Origin: Acidobacteriota bacterium
GTDB taxonomy: Bacteria > Acidobacteriota > Vicinamibacteria > Vicinamibacterales > UBA8438
Assembly: GCA_011523485.1 (NCBI GenBank)
Contig: WTGR01000524.1
Span: 1-6,396, forward strand
DNA: 6,396 nucleotides
Direction of reading: 5' to 3'
Part shown: positions 1 through 5,719 of the stretch, piece by piece
Position numbering within the stretch: the stretch's first letter is position 1
How the letters are laid out: every line of letters starts with the position of its first letter
Translations under genes and position numbers: made by a program
The notes under the pieces: model-generated
What the model was told of the DNA's origin: nothing
The model's database searches: none
Seen by the model: the letters and a program-made list of their open reading frames with translations, nothing else

Positions 1-31
1 CGACGTGCCGCAAACGCCGCCTGACGCTCAT
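1..31 (-). CDS. Possible start of a further minus-strand gene (partial)
   Basis: Directly after the TAG stop of the 32-499 gene, an ATG (31..29) opens a frame that stays open to the window edge, giving only ten residues (MSVRRRLRHV). A start abutting the previous stop would fit continuation of the minus-strand operon. The basic N-terminus could be the start of a membrane or DNA-binding protein, but ten residues cannot decide this. No convincing Shine-Dalgarno sequence precedes the ATG, so the call is weak. Confidence 0.25.
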   Translation of the reverse strand, partial: MSVRRRLRHV

Positions 32-499
32 CTAACAATGATGTCGTGCACCCATGCCCCGGTCGTGACAAATCGCCACGGCCATGTACGCCGCAGCGGG
101 ATTGTCCCATCTCTCCAACCGCGACTCCGCCATCATTCTGTATGCGGGAACATCGGACAAGAGCCCGTTGATGACGGCCTTGGCACGAGCATCATTGCCC
201 CAGCCGCAGAAGACCCTCCCGGGATTGAGCCGGTGGCCTACAACCGGGCAGAAGTGCAAGACCTCCTCCATGAGGCGATTTCGGAACTGCTCGCCCGCGC
301 CCCGGTCACGCGCAGGGTCGGTTTGCCGGACCAAAGCAACCTTCAGCCAGTCGAGCCTGTCGACACCCGCAAGAACCGTCTCGACGAAGAGCCTCCGCTC
401 CTCGCCGGCGGTCAGGTTGCGGACCAACTCACCCGCCTCGATGACCCGATTGCGGCGACTGGTCGCGGCGGCAGGGTCGCCAAGCCGATCTTCAGCCAC
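32..499 (-). CDS. Hypothetical protein, 155 aa, coupled to the upstream hydrolase
   Basis: I do not recognise the family. The GTG at 499 is chosen as start because it is preceded, seven bases upstream, by AAGGG (511..507) and because GTGGCTGA overlaps the stop of the upstream hydrolase by 8 bases, a usual arrangement for translational coupling. The same frame extends back to an ATG at 619, but that would need a 128-base overlap and adds low-complexity Cys/Arg/Pro-rich sequence, so it is rejected. The protein has no signal peptide or membrane segment and is probably cytoplasmic. Visible features are a charged helical N-terminal half (GEERRLFVETVLAGVDRLDW, about 32-51), a central FCPVVGHRLNPGRVFCGWGN segment (83-102), a WDNPAAAYMAVAICHD segment (131-146) and cysteines at 84, 98, 144 and 155. 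Third positions are less GC-rich than in its neighbours, especially near the C-terminus, which could mean transfer, relaxed selection or a wrong call. Confidence 0.55.
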   Translation of the reverse strand: MAEDRLGDPAAATSRRNRVIEAGELVRNLTAGEERRLFVETVLAGVDRLDWLKVALVRQTDPARDRGAGEQFRNRLMEEVLHFCPVVGHRLNPGRVFCGWGNDARAKAVINGLLSDVPAYRMMAESRLERWDNPAAAYMAVAICHDRGMGARHHC

Positions 500-1625
500 G
501 AGCGGACCCTTCGAGCAGCGGCTCCAGCGGCAGCAGGTCGGCGCCGTTCTCGGTGCAGACGGCGTAGCGGCTGGTCTCGCCAGCGTACAGGGACACGCCC
601 GCGTGCCGCCCCTGTGCATCCAGGATGTAGAACGTCAGACCGAACGCGGGCAGACCGCGCTCATTGAGCAGCCGCGACTCGACGGTGTTCGCCTGCACGC
701 GGCGGAGCGCCTCCATACCGGCGTCGGTCGGATGCATGCCGCCGCGCATCCGCTCGACGATCAGGAACGACGCCAAGTTGTAGAGATTGGCTTCGCCGCG
801 CCCGGTGGAGCCGGCCGCGCCCACCGCGTTGTCGACGTACAGTCCGGCGCCCAGGATCGGTGAATCGCCCACGCGGCCGGGAATCTTCCAGGCCAGGCCG
901 CTCGTCGTCGTGACCCCGCAGATCTCGCCCGCGGCATTGATTCCATCGCAGTTGATGGTGCCGTACAGCTCCTCCTCGGTAAGCACCCCGTCGACCAGCA
1001 TCTCGTAGTCGACGGCGCGCGCGGCGGCGTCAGGGGAAGCACTTCGATCGGGGTCCAGGTAGTGTCCCGGATCGGTACGGCGCTTCCATTCCAGCCACAT
1101 GCGGCGCGAGCGGTCCGTGTTGAGGTCGTCCTCGACCGTGAACCCCATCTGCCGCGCGAACCGTTGCGCCCCGGCGCCGACCAGCAGGTGATGGTCCGTC
1201 AGGTCGGCGACCATCTGCGCCACGTTCGACGGCGTGCGCACCCCTTCGAGCGCCGCGACCCCGCCGGCCCGCCGCTTGGGACCGTGCATGCAGCACGCGT
1301 CGAGTTGCACGACCCCGTCCGCATTGGGGCGCCCCCCGTAGCCGACGCTGGCATCCTCCGGGTCGAGCTCGACGATGTTCACCCCGGCGATCAGCGCGTC
1401 GAGCACGTCCGTTCCCGACGTCATCAGCCGGAAGGCAGTCTCCACGCAGGTCTCGGTCCCGCCGTTCGTGTAGCGGTGGCCGTTTCCCGAGGCGATGACG
1501 ACCGGCGCCACGCTGCGCGCCGCGCGTACCGCGGGGGCCCGACCGAGAGCGGACGGCGGCGCGGCGGCGGCCAGGCCAACGGCGGCGGACGTCACGAACT
1601 GGCGGCGATTGAGCTTGTTTGCCAT
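492..1625 (-). CDS. Exported N4-(beta-N-acetylglucosaminyl)-L-asparaginase family Ntn hydrolase
   Basis: 377 aa. The family (glycosylasparaginase / isoaspartyl peptidase-asparaginase, peptidase family T2) cleaves the GlcNAc-Asn linkage of N-glycopeptides or related amides after autoproteolysis into alpha and beta chains. A twin-arginine signal is visible (NRRQFV, residues 6-11, then an Ala-rich stretch to about 28), so the enzyme is probably periplasmic or secreted. The autocleavage site is Gly222-Thr223 in YGTINC, Thr223 becoming the N-terminal nucleophile of the beta chain. Downstream are the family signatures IPGRVGDSPILGAGLYVDN (248-266; Arg251 and Asp254 match the substrate-binding Arg and Asp of human AGA) and GSTGRGEAN (272-280; Thr274-Gly275). 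The alpha-chain motif VQLDACCMHG (106-115) is also present. Length fits the family plus a signal. The ATG at 1625 has AGGAG six bases upstream (1636..1632). It is the first gene of the leftward operon and is divergent from the ankyrin gene. Substrate (glycoasparagine, isoaspartyl dipeptide or asparagine) cannot be fixed from sequence. Confidence 0.93.
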   Translation of the reverse strand: MANKLNRRQFVTSAAVGLAAAAPPSALGRAPAVRAARSVAPVVIASGNGHRYTNGGTETCVETAFRLMTSGTDVLDALIAGVNIVELDPEDASVGYGGRPNADGVVQLDACCMHGPKRRAGGVAALEGVRTPSNVAQMVADLTDHHLLVGAGAQRFARQMGFTVEDDLNTDRSRRMWLEWKRRTDPGHYLDPDRSASPDAAARAVDYEMLVDGVLTEEELYGTINCDGINAAGEICGVTTTSGLAWKIPGRVGDSPILGAGLYVDNAVGAAGSTGRGEANLYNLASFLIVERMRGGMHPTDAGMEALRRVQANTVESRLLNERGLPAFGLTFYILDAQGRHAGVSLYAGETSRYAVCTENGADLLPLEPLLEGSARG

Positions 1626-1675
1626 GGAATGCTCCTCATCACGGTCGATTTATGTCGCTGCGCCCACGAAAACGG

Positions 1676-1704
1676 TTGGATCGAGATCCGCACGGGGCTA
1701 TCAT
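1676..1704 (+). promoter_or_regulatory. Candidate sigma70-type promoter for the ankyrin gene
   Basis: TTGGAT (1676-1681) and TATCAT (1699-1704) are separated by exactly 17 bases. The -10 matches the TATAAT consensus at five of six positions; the -35 matches TTGACA only at its first three. Initiation 6-7 bases after the -10 would fall at about 1710-1711, on the ankyrin ATG itself, implying a leaderless message. This agrees with the poor Shine-Dalgarno sequence ahead of that ATG. The call rests on pattern and spacing only. Confidence 0.4.
1678..1689. repeat. Short perfect inverted repeat overlapping the candidate -35
   Basis: GGATC-GA-GATCC forms two 5-base arms around a 2-base centre. It covers the end of the candidate -35 box and the start of the spacer, a position where a bound repressor would block polymerase. 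The arms are short, so chance occurrence is quite possible. Confidence 0.3.
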
Positions 1705-1709
1705 GACGG

Positions 1710-3155
1710 ATGCTCGTGACAATCAGGCAGCAGTGCGTCCAACTCGCCGCCGTCGGGATGCTGTGCATCGTGTGGGCGGCTCCGGCCACCGGCAACACCG
1801 ACCGGCAGATCGTCGACGCAGCGAAGGACCGGGACTGGGCCGCGGTCGGCATCCTCCTGGACCGCGGCGTCGACGCCGACACCCCGCAGGGCGACGGCGC
1901 GACGGCGCTGCACTGGGCGGCGCACTGGAACGATCTTCGCACGGTCGACCGGCTGATCGAGGCCGGCGCGAACGTGAACGCGGCGAACGCGCTCGGCGCC
2001 ACGCCGTTGTGGGTCGCGTGCGCCAGCCGCAACACCGAGGTCGTCGAGCGCTTGCTGACCGCCGGCGCCGACGCGAACCGCGGACTGCTTGTCGGCGAAA
2101 CGCTTCTCATGCGCTGCACCGCGACGGGAGATCCCGCGGCGGTACAGTCCCTGATCGAGCACGGAGCGGACGTCGACGCCACCGAGCCGGAGAACGGACA
2201 GACCGCCCTGATGTGGGCCGCCGCCCACCGGCAGCCAGCGGTCGCGCGGGTGCTGCTGGCGCACGGCGCGGCGGTCGACGCCCGCACCGTCACGCGGGTG
2301 CAGTTCCGCGGCACGGGGCTGCGCAGCACGACCAGCCCGGCCGGAGCAACCTACTTCGACGCCGGGGGCTTCACGCCGCTCCTGTTCGCCGCGCGGCACG
2401 GAGACATCGACTCCGCGCGCCTCCTGCTCAACGCCGGCGCCGACGTCGACGACACCGGTGCGGACGGCAACGGCGCACTGGCGCTGGCGGCCATGAGCGG
2501 GCATCCTCGGCTGGCGGAGTTCCTGCTCGCCCGCGGCGCCAATCCCAACGCGGACGGCGCCGGCTACAGCGCACTCCACGCGGCGGTTCTGCGCGCCGAC
2601 CGTTCCCTCGTCAGAATGCTGCTGGCGTGGGGAGCGGACCCGAACGCCCGCCTCACCCGCAGCACGCCGGTGCCGCGCTGGACCTACGAGTTCGTCTTCA
2701 CGCTCAGGGAGAAGGGGGCGACGCCGTTCCTGCTCGCGACCAAGTACCTGGAACCGGAGCTCGCGCGGCTGATCGCCGCGGCGGGAGCCGATCCGCTGGC
2801 GCGCACCGACGACGGCACGACCGCCCTGATGGCGGCGGTGGGACACGGACTGAGCCGCAGCACCACGCGCCGCAGCCGGCTGATCGCCCCGGAGCTCGTC
2901 AGCGCCCAATGGAGCGACGAAGACCTCGTGCTGGAGACGGTCAAGGCCGCCGTCGACGCAGGCGCCGCCGACACGTTGCGCGAGACGATTCGCGCGGGCG
3001 AAACCGCCCTGCACGCGGCGGCGCGCTACGGATTCACGAGCGTGGTCGACTACCTGGTCGGCCTCGGGGCCGATCTGGACTGGGAGACCGAGGACGGCAC
3101 GACGCCGCGCGATCTGCTGGAACAGCATCTGGCGCGATTGGCGAGCCGGGATTGA
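1710..3155 (+). CDS. Exported ankyrin-repeat protein, about ten to eleven repeats
   Basis: 481 aa. The ATG at 1710 follows an in-frame TGA (1704-1706), so no longer form exists. The N-terminus (residues 1-28) is a Sec-type signal: a basic start, a hydrophobic run QLAAVGMLCIVWA, then small residues before a likely cleavage near 26-28. The rest is a solenoid of ankyrin repeats with TALHWAA / LLEAGADVN-type signatures beginning near residues 30 (partial), 63, 96, 129, 163, 220, 253, 285, 336, 369 and 430, ending in a partial repeat at 462-481. Three stretches interrupt the repeats: 193-218, 314-335 and about 379-405. Ankyrin solenoids bind proteins and have no catalytic role of their own; an exported one probably works in the periplasm or on the cell surface. 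The diheme protein gene follows 71 bases downstream on the same strand, and such ankyrin genes recur beside DUF1592/DUF1552 pairs. The partner is unknown. Confidence 0.92.
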   Translation: MLVTIRQQCVQLAAVGMLCIVWAAPATGNTDRQIVDAAKDRDWAAVGILLDRGVDADTPQGDGATALHWAAHWNDLRTVDRLIEAGANVNAANALGATPLWVACASRNTEVVERLLTAGADANRGLLVGETLLMRCTATGDPAAVQSLIEHGADVDATEPENGQTALMWAAAHRQPAVARVLLAHGAAVDARTVTRVQFRGTGLRSTTSPAGATYFDAGGFTPLLFAARHGDIDSARLLLNAGADVDDTGADGNGALALAAMSGHPRLAEFLLARGANPNADGAGYSALHAAVLRADRSLVRMLLAWGADPNARLTRSTPVPRWTYEFVFTLREKGATPFLLATKYLEPELARLIAAAGADPLARTDDGTTALMAAVGHGLSRSTTRRSRLIAPELVSAQWSDEDLVLETVKAAVDAGAADTLRETIRAGETALHAAARYGFTSVVDYLVGLGADLDWETEDGTTPRDLLEQHLARLASRD

Positions 3156-3177
3156 CGCGAACCGCCGGAACAGACCC

Positions 3178-3209
3178 GAGCCCCGGATCGGACAGGACAC
3201 GAGGGGCTC
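3178..3209. repeat. Inverted repeat in the ankyrin-diheme gene gap
   Basis: GAGCCCC (3178-3184) and GGGGCTC (3203-3209) are perfect 7-base arms around an 18-base loop, inside the 71-base gap and ending five bases before the GGAGG of the next gene. A pyrimidine-rich CTCTTC follows but no T run, so this is not a clear intrinsic terminator. It may be a weak attenuator or an mRNA processing or stability stem, or chance in GC-rich DNA. Confidence 0.3.
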
Positions 3210-3226
3210 TTCACGGAGGCGCAACG

Positions 3227-5719
3227 ATGTCACGCTGGATACTCGCAGGCGTGGGAATGGCGGCCCTCATCGGCGCCGCGCAGCTCGATCTGCACGCGGA
3301 GCCTCGCCCCGCCGCGCAGCACGAAGTCGGCACCGCCGAACCCGGGGCCGCGGAGGCGCGAGCCCTGCTCAACCGCTACTGCGTGGCCTGCCACAACCGG
3401 CGCACGCTGACCGCGGGACTCGCCCTCGACACGCTGGACGTCGCGAAGGTGGAGACGAACGCGGCCACCTGGGAGCACGTGATTCGCCGCCTGCGCGCGA
3501 ATGCCATGCCGCCCGCGGGCCGGCCGCGTCCCACCGCCGCGGCAACCCACCAGTTCATCGAATGGCTCGAGACCGAGCTCGACCGCGAGGGACTGGAGAA
3601 CCCCGATCCCGGCCGTCCGGCCGTCCACCGTCTCAACCGCGCCGAGTACGCCAACGCCATCCGCGACATCTTCGGACTCGAGATCGACGTCAACGCCCTG
3701 TTGCCGGCCGACGACGAGCAGGAAGGCTTCGACAACATCGCCGAGGTCCTCTCCGTCTCCCCGACGCTGATCGAGCGCTATCTGGCCGCGGCGCGCCGCA
3801 TCAGCCAGCTCGTCGTAGGCGATACCAGCGTGCGCGCGGTATCCGAGGTCTATCCCATCCACGGCGCGGTGGACCAGGACGGACCCGTCAGCGACGACCT
3901 GCCGTTCGGGTCGCGCGGCGGCGTCGCGATCGAGCATCACTTCCCGGTCGACGGCGAGTACATCATCCGGCTCAGCCTGCGGAAGCAGGAGTACGGCTAC
4001 GTGCGCGGCCTCGGCCGGGCGCACGAGCTCGACGTCCGCGTGGACGGCGAGCGGGTCGGCGGCTTCACGGTCGGCCGCGACTGGGAGCACGGCCAGCGTC
4101 CGCCGATGGGCTACGCCGGCAAGTTCGAGAGCATCTACGACTCGAGCTCCTTCCCGGAGTGGGAGCTGTACTCGCTGCACGCCGACGAGGGACTGGAGGT
4201 CCGCACCCCGGTCACCGCCGGACGGCATCAGGTCGGGCTCTCCTTCCACCGGCGCCCGGCGCTGCCGGAAGGGATTCTGCCGCTGCCGCTCGACCGCTCG
4301 ACGTACTCCTTCGGACAGAACGAATTCCAGGAGGGCTACCCGGGCGTCTCCGAGGTGCAGATCATCGGCCCGTACAACCCCACCGGCGCCGCCGGGCTGC
4401 CGAGCCGGGAGCGCCTGTTCACGTGCGAGGCGACGGGCGGCGAAGCAGGCGAGGAGCGTTGCGCGCGCACCATACTCTCGAACCTGGCGCGGCAGGCCTA
4501 TCGCCGGCCGGCCACCGACGCGGACGTCGAGACGCTGCTGCCCTTCTACGACGACGGCCGCACCGAGGGCGGGTTCGACGCAGGCATCCAGGCGGCGGTC
4601 GAGCGGCTCCTGGTGGACCCGGAGTTCCTGTTCCGCATCGAGACGGACCCGGCGGGCGTTCCGGCCGGCACGCCGCACCGCATCAGCGACCTGGAGCTCG
4701 CATCGCGCCTGTCGTTCTTCCTGTGGAGCAGCATCCCCGACGACGAGCTGGTCGACCTCGCGGCGGCGGGCACGCTGAGCGAGCCGGCAGTGCTCGACGA
4801 GCAGATCGAGCGCATGCTGGCCGACCCCCGCTCGAAGGCGCTGGTCGAGAACTTCGCCGGCCAGTGGCTGCAGCTCCGCAAGCTGCGCAACGCGACGCCG
4901 GATACGGCCACCTACACCGCGTTCGACGAGAACCTGCGCGAAGCGATGTTGCAGGAGACCGAGCTCTTCCTGGAGAACGAGTTGCGGGAGGATCGTCCGG
5001 TCGTCAATGCCCTGCGCGCGAACTACACCTTCGTCAACGAGCGGCTCGCCCGCCACTACGGCATTCCCGACGTCCACGGCGTGCACTTCCGGCGGGCCGA
5101 GTACCCCGACGACACGCGCGGCGGCATCCTCGGCCACGCCAGCCTGCTCACCATCACGTCGTACGCCAATCGCACGTCGCCGGTCGTACGCGGGGTCTGG
5201 CTGCTGGAGAACATTCTCGGCACGCCGCCCTCGCCGCCCCCGCCCAACGTGCCGAGCCTGCCGAGCGCCAACGAGGGCAGCACGCCGACATCGATCCGCG
5301 AGCGGCTGGAGCAGCACCGCTCGAACGCGGTCTGCGCGAGCTGCCACAGCACCATCGATCCGCTCGGTTTCGCGCTCGAGGAGTTCGACGCGATCGGCCG
5401 CCGGCGCGCCACCAACGGCGGCGGCACGCCGTTCGACACCGGGGTCCCGATCGATGCGTCGAGCACGCTCGTCGACGGCACCGAGCTGCACGGTCTGACC
5501 GGGCTCCGGAACGTGATCCTCGAACGGGAGGACCAGTTCGTCGAGACGGTCACCGAGAAGATGCTGATGTATGCGCTCGGCCGGACCCTGGAGCACTACG
5601 ACATGCCGGTCGTGCGGCAGATCAGTCGGCAGACGGCGCCCGCCGAGCTGACCTGGTCGACCCTCGTATCGTCCGTCGTCAAGAGCACACCGTTCCTCAT
5701 GCGGAGGTCAGAGTCATGA
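3227..5719 (+). CDS. Secreted diheme protein with DUF1587/1592/1595/1588/1585 domains
   Basis: 830 aa. The ATG at 3227 has GGAGG (3215-3219) seven bases upstream and opens onto a Sec signal peptide (about 1-24, ending LHA). The order follows the planctomycete-type cytochrome family: a PSCyt1-like c-heme site C52-VA-C55-H56 with a MPP segment (94-96) whose Met could be a sixth ligand; DUF1587/PSD3 (about 134-195, HRLNRAEYANAIRDIFGL); a beta-rich carbohydrate-binding-like segment (about 205-385); DUF1595/PSD5 (about 407-470, with C400 and C412 and QAYRRPAT); DUF1592/PSD4 (about 484-608, LASRLSFFLWSSIPDDEL); DUF1588/PSCyt3 (about 624-725, a Pro-rich TPPSPPPPNVP, then the second heme site C703-AS-C706-H707); DUF1585/PSD2 (about 748-825). 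It is probably periplasmic or surface-bound and capable of electron transfer; the substrate is unknown. Domain limits are estimated by eye. It is translationally coupled to the DUF1552 gene by ATGA. Confidence 0.95.
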   Translation: MSRWILAGVGMAALIGAAQLDLHAEPRPAAQHEVGTAEPGAAEARALLNRYCVACHNRRTLTAGLALDTLDVAKVETNAATWEHVIRRLRANAMPPAGRPRPTAAATHQFIEWLETELDREGLENPDPGRPAVHRLNRAEYANAIRDIFGLEIDVNALLPADDEQEGFDNIAEVLSVSPTLIERYLAAARRISQLVVGDTSVRAVSEVYPIHGAVDQDGPVSDDLPFGSRGGVAIEHHFPVDGEYIIRLSLRKQEYGYVRGLGRAHELDVRVDGERVGGFTVGRDWEHGQRPPMGYAGKFESIYDSSSFPEWELYSLHADEGLEVRTPVTAGRHQVGLSFHRRPALPEGILPLPLDRSTYSFGQNEFQEGYPGVSEVQIIGPYNPTGAAGLPSRERLFTCEATGGEAGEERCARTILSNLARQAYRRPATDADVETLLPFYDDGRTEGGFDAGIQAAVERLLVDPEFLFRIETDPAGVPAGTPHRISDLELASRLSFFLWSSIPDDELVDLAAAGTLSEPAVLDEQIERMLADPRSKALVENFAGQWLQLRKLRNATPDTATYTAFDENLREAMLQETELFLENELREDRPVVNALRANYTFVNERLARHYGIPDVHGVHFRRAEYPDDTRGGILGHASLLTITSYANRTSPVVRGVWLLENILGTPPSPPPPNVPSLPSANEGSTPTSIRERLEQHRSNAVCASCHSTIDPLGFALEEFDAIGRRRATNGGGTPFDTGVPIDASSTLVDGTELHGLTGLRNVILEREDQFVETVTEKMLMYALGRTLEHYDMPVVRQISRQTAPAELTWSTLVSSVVKSTPFLMRRSES

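Larger units (their letters stand above)
1626..1709. promoter_or_regulatory. Divergent intergenic region between hydrolase and ankyrin genes
   Basis: This 84-base gap separates two divergent start codons and must hold the start signals of both blocks unless transcription begins inside a gene. On the minus side lie AGGAG (1636..1632) and an AT-rich CATAAAT (1654..1648) that could be a -10 box about 16 bases upstream of a short leader; no good -35 accompanies it. On the plus side lie a better -35/-10 pair and a short inverted repeat, listed separately. With so little space, a regulator bound here could affect both directions. Confidence 0.6.

Noticed and set aside
500..619. Upstream ATG start (619) for the 155-aa minus-strand protein
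   Set aside because: It would overlap the hydrolase by 128 bases and adds low-complexity sequence that is the hydrolase C-terminus in another frame; GTG 499 has a well-placed ribosome site.
5..667. Plus-strand open frames of 220 and 259 codons (5-667 and 84-863)
   Set aside because: They cross the junction of the two minus-strand genes and cover the conserved C-terminal half of the hydrolase on the opposite strand. The translations show no domain.
1619..3226. Long open frame running into the diheme gene, apparently a 1366-aa plus-strand protein
   Set aside because: The first 536 codons are an Arg-rich, low-complexity read of the ankyrin gene in another frame. The real start is the ATG at 3227, with GGAGG and a signal peptide.
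3203..3226. Intrinsic terminator after the ankyrin gene
   Set aside because: The stem is followed by CTCTTCACGG and then the ribosome site, without a T run, so it does not meet the pattern of an intrinsic terminator.
1701..3233. 510-codon open frame antisense to the ankyrin gene
   Set aside because: The ankyrin signatures on the plus strand explain the region; the antisense product is repetitive Arg/Gly/Ala sequence arising from the repeat codons.
3230..5596. 788-codon open frame antisense to the diheme gene
   Set aside because: Its Arg/Val/Glu-rich composition with no recognisable domain is the usual mirror of a GC-rich gene; the plus strand has clear conserved domains over the same span.
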